Both the position numbers and the translations under genes were made by a program. The notes beneath the pieces are model-generated. The model was given only the letters and a program-made list of their open reading frames with translations. It had not been told where the DNA came from and ran no database searches. This document shows, in pieces, positions 50,980 through 59,944 of a stretch of DNA of 64,000 nucleotides (the first letter of the stretch is position 1; each line of letters opens with the position of its first letter). This DNA comes from Glaciibacter superstes DSM 21135. Lineage in GTDB: Bacteria; Actinomycetota; Actinomycetes; Actinomycetales; Microbacteriaceae. The stretch covers positions 293,505 to 357,504 of the forward strand of contig NZ_ATWH01000005.1 of NCBI RefSeq assembly GCF_000421145.1, given 5' to 3'.

Positions 50980-52158
50980 TCAGACGAACGCAGCTTTGCC
51001 CGTGATCGTGCGCCCCACGATCAGAGTGTTCATCTCCTGCGTGCCTTCGTACGAGTAGATCGCCTCTGCGTCGGCGAAGAACCGCGCCACATCGTACTCC
51101 AGCGTGATGCCGTTGCCGCCGAAGATCTCGCGACACCAGGCCACTGTCTCGCGCATCCTCGAGGTCGTATACGACTTCGCCAGCGCCGAATGCTCGTCAC
51201 GCTGCGTGCCCTCATCGAGCATCTGCGACACCCGCACCACCATCCCGATCGACGCCGTGATGTTACCGAGGCTCTTCACCAGCAGATCCTGCACCAGCTG
51301 ATGCCCGCCGATCTCCTTGCCGAACTGCACGCGCTCCTTCGAATACGCGACCGCAGCCTCATACGCCCCAACGGCGTTGCCCACCGCAGCCCACGAAACC
51401 TCCGCCCGCGTCTGTCGCAGCACCTTCGCCGTGTCCTTGAACGAGTTCGCGTTCTGCAACCGCAACCGCTCCGGCACGACGACATTCTCCAGCGTGATAT
51501 CGGCGTTCTGCACCGAACGCAGGCTGATCTTTCCCTCGATCTTGGTAGCGGTGTACCCGGCCGTGTCGGTCGGCACGATGAATCCCAAGACCCGCCCGTC
51601 CGCGGCATCCTTCGCCCAGATGATCGTGATGTCAGAGAACGTGGCGTTACCGATCCAGCGCTTCGACCCGTTCAGCACCCAGTTGTCGCCGTCGCGGGTT
51701 GCGACCGTGCGCAGGCCCTGCGCCGAGTCGGAGCCGGAGAGCGGCTCGGTCAGACCAAATGCACCGACAACATCGCCGTTGGCCAGTTTCGGCAGCCACT
51801 CGTCCCGCTGCTCCTGTGAGCCGGTCGCCGCGATGCTGCCCATGGCCAGACCGTTCTGCACGCCGACGAACGTGGCGACGGATGCGTCCACTCGCGCCAT
51901 CTCCAGGGCCGCGAAACCACGGAACACAGCCGAGTTCTCGAACGGCTTGGTCTCCTCCCACCCGAAGGAATAGGCACCCAGCTTGGCCAGCGGCTTGATG
52001 ATCTCGACCGGGAACTCTGCGCGCTCCCAGCATCCGTTCACAATCGGACGCACATCGGATTCGAGATAAGCGCGAAGGTCGGCCAGTGCCGCCTTCTCCC
52101 GGTCGGTCAGAAGGTTCTCGTAGCCGTAAAAGTCGCTGTCGAGTTGAGTGAATGTCAT
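50980..52158 (-). CDS. Acyl-CoA dehydrogenase
   Basis: This 392-residue FAD-dependent dehydrogenase has AFGLTEPLSGSDSAQGLRTVATRDGD (FAD-binding), WVLNGSKRWIGNATFSDI, and AWCREIFGGNGITLEYDVARFFADAEAIYSYEGTQEMNTLIVGR, in which the Glu of YEGTQEMN is the catalytic base of the glutaryl-CoA dehydrogenase-like group. It oxidises an acyl-CoA at the alpha-beta position. ATG 52158 gives the standard N-terminus (MTFTQLDSDFYGYENLL). No partner genes of a pathway are adjacent, so the substrate is open. Confidence 0.9.
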   Translation of the reverse strand: MTFTQLDSDFYGYENLLTDREKAALADLRAYLESDVRPIVNGCWERAEFPVEIIKPLAKLGAYSFGWEETKPFENSAVFRGFAALEMARVDASVATFVGVQNGLAMGSIAATGSQEQRDEWLPKLANGDVVGAFGLTEPLSGSDSAQGLRTVATRDGDNWVLNGSKRWIGNATFSDITIIWAKDAADGRVLGFIVPTDTAGYTATKIEGKISLRSVQNADITLENVVVPERLRLQNANSFKDTAKVLRQTRAEVSWAAVGNAVGAYEAAVAYSKERVQFGKEIGGHQLVQDLLVKSLGNITASIGMVVRVSQMLDEGTQRDEHSALAKSYTTSRMRETVAWCREIFGGNGITLEYDVARFFADAEAIYSYEGTQEMNTLIVGRTITGKAAFV

Positions 52159-52299
52159 GCCTGCCCCATTGCTCCTGCTGCTACTGCGACCATCCGGCAA
52201 GGAGGTCGGCGTCGATGTGCTCGCCAGCCTAGGGGAGTGGCCTAACGCTGACGAAAGTGATTGGTAGTTTGGTCTAAACCCGAGTGAGCAGGAGCAGTC

Positions 52300-53688
52300 A
52301 TGTTTGTGGGCATCACCAACACGCCGCGGGATTACGCCTGGGGTTCACACACGGCGATCGCGTCGCAACTCGGGCGCTCGCCGTCTGGAAAACCGGAGGC
52401 CGAGTTGTGGCTTGGCGCCCATCCCGGGTCGCCGACGCAGATCGTCGATCCGGCCGCTGACGGCGTCGACGGTGCCGCCGACCTCGTCGAATGGATTGCC
52501 GCTGCGCCGGAGACGGCGCTCGGGCCGGAGCTCGCCCGCACGTCGATGTTCATCGGCACGGGGCAGAGCGGACCTGTCCAGAGCGGTACGGGCCAGATCG
52601 GTACCGGGCCTGACGACGCCCCGCACGACGTCGCAGCACGCCTGCCGTTCCTGCTGAAGGTACTGGCCGCCGGCGGTCCACTCTCGTTGCAGGCGCATCC
52701 GTCACCCGAACGCGCCCGCGCCGGATTCGATTTCGAGAACGAGGCCGGGGTGCCGCTCCACGCGCCTGATCGCAACTACAAAGACCGGTATCACAAGCCA
52801 GAATTGATCTTCGCGCTGAGCGACACCTTCGAAGCACTGTGCGGATTCCGTGACCCTGTCGAGGTGCGCAAGATCATCGCCGAGCTGCGCGCGATCGACG
52901 TGTCGACGGATGACCCGCAACCCGCTGCGCTGGACTCCCTCGAGAATCGATTGACAGGCCCGGAACCCCTGCACGACGTCGTCGACTGGCTACTGCGTGA
53001 CGGCCGCGGCGGCGACAGCGGTGAGGTTTCCTGGCTGGTGGAGCGGGTGGTCGCCCTCGCGGCGCACGCCGAGTTCTTGGCCGGCGGAGGAGCGGCGCTG
53101 TCGTTCGCGAAGGAATTCGAGACCGTACGCTCACTTGCGGCGTCATACCCGGGCGACCCCGGGATCGTGATCTCGCTGCTGACCAACCGGGTGACCCTGC
53201 GCCGGGGTGAGGTGCTGTACTTGCCTGCGGGCAACATCCACGCGTACCTGTCCGGGCTCGGGATCGAACTGATGGCCGCGTCGGACAACGTGCTTCGCGG
53301 CGGGTTGACGCCGAAGCACATCGACGTCGATGAACTGCTCGAGGTGCTCGATTTCACCCCGCTGCCGGTGCCGTACCTCAAGCCGATCACGTCTCGTCAC
53401 GCTCCGGGCGTCTCGGTGTTCCGGCCAGACGTGCCTGACTTCGAGCTGGTACACATCGAGACGGATGCCGTCGGTGCGGTGGCCGGGGACGCCCCGGTCA
53501 TGCGCCAGTTCACGCTGACGGGTCCGGCTATCGCCCTCTGCACTGCCGGCGGCTTTCTCGTGGCCGGTGCCGCGTCATCCGTCGCCCTGAAGCGTGGGGA
53601 ATCCGTCTACATCACGCCAGACGAGGGAATGCTCACCTTCGCCGGCGCAGGCGAGGTCTTCCTCGCCACCACCGGCGCCGCCGTCTAG
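52300..53688 (+). CDS. manA: Mannose-6-phosphate isomerase, class I
   Basis: ManA interconverts fructose-6-phosphate and mannose-6-phosphate and feeds GDP-mannose formation with ManB. The 462-residue type I isomerase has DYAWGSHTAIASQLG, KPEAELWLGAHP, LLKVLAAGGPLSLQAHPSPERA and YKDRYHKPELIFALSDTFEALCGF, with Gln, His and Glu zinc ligands, and YLPAGNIHAYLSGLGIELMAASDNVLRGGLTPKHID. Residues of about 88-106 hold a low-complexity insert (GQSGPVQSGTGQIGTGP) that interrupts the usual fold, probably a surface loop. ATG 52300 is well placed. Confidence 0.93.
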   Translation: MFVGITNTPRDYAWGSHTAIASQLGRSPSGKPEAELWLGAHPGSPTQIVDPAADGVDGAADLVEWIAAAPETALGPELARTSMFIGTGQSGPVQSGTGQIGTGPDDAPHDVAARLPFLLKVLAAGGPLSLQAHPSPERARAGFDFENEAGVPLHAPDRNYKDRYHKPELIFALSDTFEALCGFRDPVEVRKIIAELRAIDVSTDDPQPAALDSLENRLTGPEPLHDVVDWLLRDGRGGDSGEVSWLVERVVALAAHAEFLAGGGAALSFAKEFETVRSLAASYPGDPGIVISLLTNRVTLRRGEVLYLPAGNIHAYLSGLGIELMAASDNVLRGGLTPKHIDVDELLEVLDFTPLPVPYLKPITSRHAPGVSVFRPDVPDFELVHIETDAVGAVAGDAPVMRQFTLTGPAIALCTAGGFLVAGAASSVALKRGESVYITPDEGMLTFAGAGEVFLATTGAAV

Positions 53689-53770
53689 CCGCCGTGAGGG
53701 GACAAGAAGTCCTAGTGGGACGCGGTCGTAACTAGGGAAACCTGGCACCTCACGGAGCGAAACGGGAAGG

Positions 53771-54727
53771 CTAGCCGGCGCGACGCGCGCCGAACGCGCG
53801 GCGGTACGCGGTCGGGGTGGTCTGCAACACCTTGATGAAGTGATGCCGCATCACCGCGGCACCACCGAAGCCCGTATCGGCCGCGATCATCTCCAGGCTC
53901 TGCGTGGTCTCCTCCAGCAACTGCTGCGCGCGCAGCAGTCGTTGCCGGTTCAGCCAGGCCGTCGGAGTGGTGCCGAGCTCGGCGCGGAAACGACGCGCGA
54001 ACGTGCGCGGCGACATCAGCGACTGCCGGGCCAGCTGGTCAACTGTCAGCGGCTGGTCGAGGTTCTGCAGCATCCACTCCGTGACGACGGCGAACGAGTC
54101 GCTCTGGCACTCGACCACCGGCGACTGGATGAATTGCGACTGCCCGCCATCGCGCTGCGGGGGCACCACCATCCGCTTCGCCACGATGTTCGCCGCCGCC
54201 GCCCCCAGTTCCTTGCGCACAATGTGCAGCGCTGCGTCGATACCTGCAGCAGTGCCGGCACCCGTCACCACCTTGTCGTCGTCGACGAACAGCACGTCAG
54301 GGTCAACATCCGTTTCGGGGAATGCCGCGGCGAGATCATCCGTGTACATCCAGTGCGTCGTGCTTCGACGACCGTTCAGGATGCCGGCCTCACCGAGAAC
54401 GAACGCCCCAGAGCAGACGCTGAGCACCCAGGCACCGCGCGCCTCAGCCTCCCGCACGACGCGCAGAATCTCCGGGTGGATCTCGCTGCCGTTCTGGTAG
54501 GCCGGAATCGCGATCAGGTCGGCGTCCGCGGCTGCGTCGAGCCCCTCGGTCACGATGATGTCGAAGCCGAGCTTCGTGCGGATCGGGCCAGGCTCGGCCG
54601 CGGTCAGGTGGAAGTCGAAGGTCGGCCCGCCGTGGTCGCTGCGATCGATGCCGAAGACCTCGCAGATGACGCCGAACTCGAACGGCGCCATGCCCGGGAG
54701 TGCGATGCAGACGATCTTGTTGAGCAT
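53771..54727 (-). CDS. GlxA-family transcriptional regulator (DJ-1/PfpI + AraC HTH)
   Basis: This 318-residue regulator combines an N-terminal DJ-1/PfpI-like domain (residues 1-190; VLSVCSGAFVLGEAGILNGRRSTTHW with the nucleophile-elbow Cys) and a C-terminal AraC double helix-turn-helix (residues 215-318; PLTVDQLARQSLMSPRTFARRFRAELG, and SLEMIAADTGFGGAAVMRHHF). It ends YRRAFGARRAG. It is divergent from a small membrane-protein gene, and an 8-bp inverted repeat in the spacer may be its operator. The ligand is unknown. Confidence 0.9.
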   Translation of the reverse strand: MLNKIVCIALPGMAPFEFGVICEVFGIDRSDHGGPTFDFHLTAAEPGPIRTKLGFDIIVTEGLDAAADADLIAIPAYQNGSEIHPEILRVVREAEARGAWVLSVCSGAFVLGEAGILNGRRSTTHWMYTDDLAAAFPETDVDPDVLFVDDDKVVTGAGTAAGIDAALHIVRKELGAAAANIVAKRMVVPPQRDGGQSQFIQSPVVECQSDSFAVVTEWMLQNLDQPLTVDQLARQSLMSPRTFARRFRAELGTTPTAWLNRQRLLRAQQLLEETTQSLEMIAADTGFGGAAVMRHHFIKVLQTTPTAYRRAFGARRAG

Positions 54728-54757
54728 GAGTGTGTTCCTTCGGGACTGACGCGGAGA

Positions 54758-54795
54758 GTGGCAGTAATGTGTCGATCACTGGCTACTCTGCCACT
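54758..54795. promoter_or_regulatory. Inverted repeat between the GlxA-type and small membrane protein genes
   Basis: AGTGGCAG (54758-54765) and CTGCCACT (54788-54795) are perfect inverted copies separated by 22 bases; a further TGCC/GGCA dyad overlaps the right arm. The location just upstream of two divergent genes suggests an operator for the AraC-type regulator. Confidence 0.6.
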
Positions 54796-54830
54796 CGCGG
54801 CAGAATATCGCAATACCTAGACTTTCTGCC

Positions 54831-54977
54831 ATGACAATCTTATTCCTGGCTCTCGGAGCACTGGTTCTCTGGGGCGTGCTGGCTACGATCCTCGGGTTGG
54901 ATGGCGACGGCTACGGTCGCGCCGAGATCCGTGACCGCAACCGCAGCCCAGAGAAGCTGTCGACTCTCCGCCACTGA
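54831..54977 (+). CDS. Small membrane protein of 48 residues
   Basis: ATG 54831 opens a frame to TGA 54975-54977 encoding one hydrophobic span (MTILFLALGALVLWGVLATI) and a charged C-terminal tail (GRAEIRDRNRSPEKLSTLRH). A -10-like TAGACT (54818-54823) ends seven bases before the ATG with no ribosome site, so the mRNA is probably leaderless. galE follows 88 bases downstream on the same strand. Homology not recognised; the combination of start signal and membrane anchor makes it a credible short gene. Confidence 0.62.
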   Translation: MTILFLALGALVLWGVLATILGLDGDGYGRAEIRDRNRSPEKLSTLRH

Positions 54978-55065
54978 CACCTGCCGACACATCTGCCGAC
55001 GTACCTGCCGGTACTCTGGTCGAGGCTCGCAACGCGGGTCGCGACGTGAGCGGATGAGGGTGGAT

Positions 55066-56031
55066 ATGGCTTGGCTGGTCACGGGCGGTGCCGGATATAT
55101 TGGAGCACACATCGTGCGGGCGTTCCAGGCCGACGGCATCGATGTGGTTGTCATCGACGATCTCTCGAGTGGCCACGCCCAGTTCGTGCCTGACGGTGTG
55201 CCGTTCGTTCGCGGCAGCATCCTGGATCGCCCGCTCCTCGACCGCACCTTCGCAGAGCACACCATCACCGGTGTCGTGCACGTCGCCGGCTTCAAGTACG
55301 CCGGAGTGTCTGTGCAGCGCCCGTTGCACACTTACGAGCAGAACGTGACAGCGACCGTCACACTGCTCGCCGCCATGCAGGAAGCCGGTACCGACAGAAT
55401 CGTGTTCTCGTCGAGCGCCGCCGTCTACGGCACGCCGCACACCGACCTCGTCACCGAAGAGACCCCGAAGAACCCGGAGTCGCCCTACGGCGAGTCCAAG
55501 CTGATCGGCGAATGGCTGCTGCGCGACCAGGGCGTCGCCACCGGGCTCGCGCACACCTCCCTGCGCTATTTCAACGTCGTCGGCTCCGGCTCACCAGAAC
55601 TTCGCGATACCAGCCCGCACAACCTTTTCCCGCTCGTGTTCGACGCCCTCGTCGAGGGGCGCACGCCGCGCATCAACGGCAACGACTATGCGACACCAGA
55701 CGGCACGTGCGTGCGCGACTACATCCACGTCGCCGACCTCGCGCGCTCGCACGTCGCCGCCGCCAGACGCCTCGACGCCGGCGAGCCCGTCGAAGCCGTC
55801 TACAACCTGGGGTCGGGCACCGGTGTCTCCGTCGGAGAGATCATGTCGACGGTCGCCAGCGTCACCGGCATCGGGTTCGAGCCAGAAATCGGGCCGCGCC
55901 GCCCGGGGGATCCAGACCGAATCGTCGCGTCTGGCGAGCTCGCGTCCCGCGATCTCGACTGGAAAATGCGGCACACTCTTGATGAAATGGTGCAGAGCGC
56001 ATGGACATCCAGGCAGTCCGCAGCCCTGTAA
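55066..56031 (+). CDS. galE: UDP-glucose 4-epimerase
   Basis: GalE interconverts UDP-glucose and UDP-galactose. The 321-residue SDR begins MAWLVTGGAGYIGAHIVRAF, and has VVIDDLSSGHAQFVPDG, VVHVAGFKYAGVSVQRPLHTYEQNV, VFSSSAAVYGTP (catalytic Ser) and SPYGESKLIGEWLLRDQG (YxxxK), then LRYFNVVGSGSPELRDTSPHNLFPLV and YATPDGTCVRDYIHVADLA. These are diagnostic of GalE. ATG 55066 is used because GAGGG lies five bases upstream; ATG 55054 is possible. It could supply galactose donors to the glycan loci. Confidence 0.92.
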   Translation: MAWLVTGGAGYIGAHIVRAFQADGIDVVVIDDLSSGHAQFVPDGVPFVRGSILDRPLLDRTFAEHTITGVVHVAGFKYAGVSVQRPLHTYEQNVTATVTLLAAMQEAGTDRIVFSSSAAVYGTPHTDLVTEETPKNPESPYGESKLIGEWLLRDQGVATGLAHTSLRYFNVVGSGSPELRDTSPHNLFPLVFDALVEGRTPRINGNDYATPDGTCVRDYIHVADLARSHVAAARRLDAGEPVEAVYNLGSGTGVSVGEIMSTVASVTGIGFEPEIGPRRPGDPDRIVASGELASRDLDWKMRHTLDEMVQSAWTSRQSAAL

Positions 56032-56149
56032 CCCATGCGGGGGAGGGCCGCGAGTTCTTCCGCGACGGTCGGGGCCGATTTATCTCTGTCTGAGAACGCC
56101 CGGCGCGTCGAAACTCTACAGCCCGTGTTGAGGGTTTACGATCTGCGAC

Positions 56150-56179
56150 TTGACGGATAGCGAACTACACCGGTGTAAT
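56150..56179 (+). promoter_or_regulatory. Putative whiB promoter with perfect palindrome
   Basis: TTGACG (56150-56155) and TGTAAT (56174-56179) could be -35 and -10 boxes at 18-bp spacing. A perfect 12-bp palindrome TACACCGGTGTA (56166-56177) overlaps the spacer and the -10 box, an ideal repressor or activator site for control of the WhiB gene. Confidence 0.55.
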
Positions 56180-56228
56180 TAGTAACAACGCACAAACCAT
56201 GAGCGTTGCACAAGGGGTGGGAGACGAT

Positions 56229-56549
56229 ATGGCTATACCTGAGTATCGTTCCGGAGTACCCGACGACTGGTTCGTCGATCCCGTTCGATTGGGAGTACCC
56301 GGAGTCCGTGCGCATTTAGACGACGACAACCCTCTGGCATGGCAGGCTGACTCGCTGTGTGCGCAGACCGATCCTGAAGCGTTCTTTCCTGAAAAGGGCG
56401 GGTCTACCCGTGACGCCAAGAAGATCTGCACATCCTGCGAAGTCAGAACGCAGTGCCTGGAGTACGCGCTGTCCAACGATGAAAGATTCGGCATCTGGGG
56501 CGGTCTGAGCGAGCGGGAACGCCGCAAGCTCAGAAAACGCGCGGGCTGA
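56229..56549 (+). CDS. WhiB-family iron-sulphur regulator (WhiB2/WhmD type)
   Basis: This 106-residue WhiB protein carries four cluster-ligating Cys (residues 44, 67, 70 and 76 in SLCAQTDPEAFFPEKGG...KKICTSCEVRTQCLEYAL) and the GIWGG turn at 88-92, then the basic ERERRKLRKRAG tail. WhiB2/WhmD regulates septation and cell division in actinobacteria; the assignment to that subgroup rests on its neighbours (a giant GT, zincin-like, DUF3499, manB), the usual setting of whiB2. ATG 56229 follows GGGAG; ATG 56199 would add ten residues. Confidence 0.9.
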   Translation: MAIPEYRSGVPDDWFVDPVRLGVPGVRAHLDDDNPLAWQADSLCAQTDPEAFFPEKGGSTRDAKKICTSCEVRTQCLEYALSNDERFGIWGGLSERERRKLRKRAG

Positions 56550-56665
56550 CACTCGCGCAGGGTCTCACCGTGCCCCCTTCGGGGTGGCCACGGCGCGGCC
56601 TATTTCCGGTGCGTCCTGTGTCACTCCGGCGCGTGGGCACTTTGCCGACCTAGGCTGTGTTCGAT

Positions 56666-59600
56666 ATGCAACCCCGAGTCACCGCCATCCTTGTAGCGCG
56701 CAACGGCGCTTCGCACCTTGAGCGAACACTCGAGGCGCTCCGTTCACAGACCCGTCAGCCAGACATCGTCATCACTGTCGATTGCGGGTCGACGGATGCC
56801 ACGAGCGAGCTGCTTTCCCAGTTCGGGCCTACCCATTTCCTCTCGGCCGATTCCGACCTCACCTTCGGGCAGGCAGTCAACGCCGCCGTGCGGATCACCC
56901 AGCAGCCCACGAGCGAACACGAGATGCTCTGGCTCCTCGCCCAGGACAGCGCACCGGAGCCGGGAGCCCTGGCCGCGCTGCTCGGCGAACTGGAGATCGC
57001 GTCGTCCGTCGCCGTCGCAGGGGCAAAGGTCATGGAGTGGGACGCCGGTGACTACATCCACCAGTTCGGCCAGTCGATCACCCCACTCGGGGCGACCGTC
57101 ACGCTCGTCGAGAATGAACTCGACCAAGCGCAGCACGACGGGCTGAGCGACGTTCTCGCCGTGAGCGCGGGTGGAATGCTCGTGCGCCACACCGTCTGGG
57201 AGCACCTCGGCGGTTTTGACCCTGGTCTCCCCGTCGTTGACGACGCACTCGACTTCTGCGTTCGGGTGCGAATGGCCGGACATCGCGTGTCTGTCGTCGC
57301 ACCCGCGCGGGTGGTGTCGGCTGGCGATGGTATCGCCGGGCCAGACGAGTCCTCCCGTGGTCGTTCCAGACGCAAGCGGCAACGAGTGACCAGATCAGCG
57401 CAGCTGCACCGCCGCCTGGTCTACGCGCCGGCGTGGGCTGTGCCTCTGCACTGGCTGACCCTGGTACCGCTGGCGATCCTCCGTTCCATCGGCCAGCTGC
57501 TGCGCAAGGAACCAGGCGCCATCCTCGGCGAGTTCGCTGCGGCGTTCAGTGCGGCCTTCAACGGGATGCGTGTGAGCAACGCCCGCAAGCAGTTTGCGGC
57601 GACCCGCACCCTCGGCTGGGCCTCGATCGCCAGCCTGCGCGTGCCGTCGGCCGAGGTGCGTCGCCGTCACGCGCTCAAGCGCGAAGCGAGCGTGACGGGC
57701 CTCCGCGGAACCCGGCCGGAGATCCGTTTCTTCACCGGTGGAGGCGCGTGGACCGTTCTCGCTGCCGCCGTGGCCGGCGTCGCCATCCTTGCTCCGCTCC
57801 TCGGCGCTTCCACCCTCACCGGCGGCGGACTCCTCCCGCTCGACAACACGCCAGGCGAACTCTGGCGGAGCGTCGCATACGGATGGCGGGACATCGGGCT
57901 CGGATTCGTCGGTGCCGCCGATCCGTTCGCGTTTGTGGTCGCCATCCTCGGCACATTGAGTTTCTGGGCGCCGTCGTTCGCTCTTGTACTCCTCTATTTC
58001 CTGGCCTTCCCGCTCGCCGCGTTCGGCGCCTGGATGGCCGCCACCCGGCTCACCGACCGGGGCGGCCTGCGCGCCATCGCCGCAGTGTTGTGGGTGCTCG
58101 CTCCCACCTTCCTCAGTGCGATCGCAGCCGGCCGGCCTGCCGCGATCCTCGTGCACCTGCTGTTGCCGTGGTTGTTCTTCGCGGGCTTCGCCGCTGCGCG
58201 CTCGTGGTCGGCGTCGGCATCCGCTGCCCTGCTGTTCGCCGCGGTGATCGCCTGCGCGCCGTCGCTGGCTCCTGCCCTGCTGGTGGGCTGGATCGTCTGC
58301 GTCGCCGTGAGTGGCCGCAGCGTGATGCGGTTCATCGCCATCCCGCTGCCCGCCTTGGTGCTGGCGGCACCACTCATCTGGGACCAGACCATTCGCGGCA
58401 ATTGGCTGGCATTGCTCGCCGACCCTGGAGCACCGGTCGCCCACGCCGGTGTCTCGGTGTGGCAGTTGTTGCTCGGCTTCCCGTCGGGCGGGCTCGGCGG
58501 ATGGGGTGCGATCGTTCAGAGCCTCGACCTGCCGAACCTGACTGCTCAGATCGCGGTGCCCGCCCTGCTCGCGCCACTTGCCGTCATCGCGCTGGTCGCC
58601 CTGTTCCTGCCCGGCTCGCGCACCGCCACGTTCTCGCTGCTTGCGGCGCTGCTCGGATTCGCCACCGCCGTCGCCGCCAACCTGCTGCAGGTCGCCTCGA
58701 TCGGTGAGGCGACTCTCAGCGTATGGCCCGGGGCCGGGCTCAGTCTCTACTGGCTCGGAATCATCGGAGCCCTCATCGTCTGCCTGCGCCAGGCAACCTA
58801 CGCAATGGTGCCCGCTGTGGCTGCCGCCCTCACCCTGCTTGTCGCAGCAGCACCACTGGCGGCTGCTCTTCCGCTCGGCACCAGCGTCGTCGCGGTCGGC
58901 GCCGAGCGCACCCTGCCCGCATTCGTCACCGCTGAAGCCCAGACAACACCGAGGGTCGGAACGCTGCAGATCGTGCCACAGCCAGACGGCGGAGTACTCG
59001 CGACCATCGTGCGCGGTGCCCAAGTCTCGTTGAACGACCAGTCGACGCTGGCCAGCACCAACCAGGAGCTCAGCGATCGCGAGCAGGAGCTGGCCGTTCT
59101 GGCGGGCAACCTGGCATCACGAAGCGGGTTGGATGCGACGGATGGACTTGCTGAGTTCGGCATCCGTTTTGTGCTGTTGCGGCCGCCTGCGGTTGCTGCA
59201 GTTCCGCCGGGTGCCAGCCCGTCGGTCACGCACGAGGCGTCGTCGACTCTGCACCGCGCGGGCGTCGCCCTTGACGGGAATTCAGCGCTGGTGCCGGTCG
59301 GTGAGACCGACTTCGGACAGCTCTGGCGGTTCGACGCCGCAGATGACAGCGCGGCCAATGGCGCGATTGAGAAGAACGCCGGCGCACCGATCGGACTGAT
59401 TGCGCTGATCGTCGCCGCTGTGGTGATCGGCGCGACGATCCTCCTCTCGATCCCGACCGGAGCCGGTCGTGAGGCTGTTCGCCAGGCGAATCGTGACGCG
59501 ATTCGGCAGACAGCCAGGGCGAACGCGAAGAAGAAGCGGCAAGAACGGCGCGCGACACTCATGAAGGCGGGAGCCGTTGCCGGCGCAACGACCGAGTCTG

Positions 59601-59944
59601 ATGACACGCCTGACGTGCCTGACACGCCTGACACGCCTGACACGCCTGACACGCCTGACACGCCTGACACGCCTGACGCGCCTGACGAGCCAGAGCACGA
59701 CATCGATGCACCAGCCGAGCCAGTGCCCGATTCCGATGCGCCCGGCGAGCCTGAGATCAAGCCCGAACCGAAGGCCGACCCGACGCCCGAGTCTGAGACT
59801 GAGACCGAAGGCGAGACCCCGCAGGTCGAATCGGAGAAGCATCCGTCCATCGAGCCCGAGGCCACCGGCGAAACACGAACCGAACCGACCCGGTCCGAAC
59901 CCACCCAGCCACACCCCACCCAGGAGGACGACGATGCCAAGTAA
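56666..59944 (+). CDS. Giant GT2 glycosyltransferase with membrane domain and repeat tail
   Basis: This 1092-residue protein has an N-terminal GT2 domain (residues of about 5-260; VTAILVARNGASHLERTLEAL, VDCGSTDAT, and GGFDPGLPVVDDALDFCVRV). About a dozen membrane spans follow in residues of about 365-740, with a further domain and span near 905-930. The cytoplasmic tail is Arg/Lys-rich, then highly acidic and Pro-rich with a PDT repeat. It probably makes or moves a glycan precursor across the membrane; large proteins of this kind sit beside whiB2 in many actinobacteria. ATG 56666 is used: TAGGCT lies nine bases upstream, and GTG 56657 would overlap that signal. Stop overlaps the next gene. 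Confidence 0.83.
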   Translation: MQPRVTAILVARNGASHLERTLEALRSQTRQPDIVITVDCGSTDATSELLSQFGPTHFLSADSDLTFGQAVNAAVRITQQPTSEHEMLWLLAQDSAPEPGALAALLGELEIASSVAVAGAKVMEWDAGDYIHQFGQSITPLGATVTLVENELDQAQHDGLSDVLAVSAGGMLVRHTVWEHLGGFDPGLPVVDDALDFCVRVRMAGHRVSVVAPARVVSAGDGIAGPDESSRGRSRRKRQRVTRSAQLHRRLVYAPAWAVPLHWLTLVPLAILRSIGQLLRKEPGAILGEFAAAFSAAFNGMRVSNARKQFAATRTLGWASIASLRVPSAEVRRRHALKREASVTGLRGTRPEIRFFTGGGAWTVLAAAVAGVAILAPLLGASTLTGGGLLPLDNTPGELWRSVAYGWRDIGLGFVGAADPFAFVVAILGTLSFWAPSFALVLLYFLAFPLAAFGAWMAATRLTDRGGLRAIAAVLWVLAPTFLSAIAAGRPAAILVHLLLPWLFFAGFAAARSWSASASAALLFAAVIACAPSLAPALLVGWIVCVAVSGRSVMRFIAIPLPALVLAAPLIWDQTIRGNWLALLADPGAPVAHAGVSVWQLLLGFPSGGLGGWGAIVQSLDLPNLTAQIAVPALLAPLAVIALVALFLPGSRTATFSLLAALLGFATAVAANLLQVASIGEATLSVWPGAGLSLYWLGIIGALIVCLRQATYAMVPAVAAALTLLVAAAPLAAALPLGTSVVAVGAERTLPAFVTAEAQTTPRVGTLQIVPQPDGGVLATIVRGAQVSLNDQSTLASTNQELSDREQELAVLAGNLASRSGLDATDGLAEFGIRFVLLRPPAVAAVPPGASPSVTHEASSTLHRAGVALDGNSALVPVGETDFGQLWRFDAADDSAANGAIEKNAGAPIGLIALIVAAVVIGATILLSIPTGAGREAVRQANRDAIRQTARANAKKKRQERRATLMKAGAVAGATTESDDTPDVPDTPDTPDTPDTPDTPDTPDAPDEPEHDIDAPAEPVPDSDAPGEPEIKPEPKADPTPESETETEGETPQVESEKHPSIEPEATGETRTEPTRSEPTQPHPTQEDDDAK
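59603..59683 (+). repeat. 9-bp tandem repeat coding for Asp-Thr-Pro
   Basis: Nine copies of a 9-bp unit, GACACGCCT with two single-base variants (GACGTGCCT and GACGCGCCT), run without interruption through 81 bp. They encode (Asp-Thr/Val/Ala-Pro)9 in the C-terminal tail of the giant GT2. Unit length is a multiple of three, so slippage changes tail length without frameshift. Confidence 0.9.

Noticed and set aside
53693..53757. Inverted repeat CCGTGAGG/CCTCACGG after manA as an intrinsic terminator
   Set aside because: Arms are only 8 bp and about 48 bp apart with no T-run, so a hairpin terminator is weakly supported.
57395..59023. Open frame of about 540 codons antisense to the giant glycosyltransferase
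   Set aside because: Low-complexity charged composition typical of a GC-rich shadow frame, no start signal and no family resemblance.
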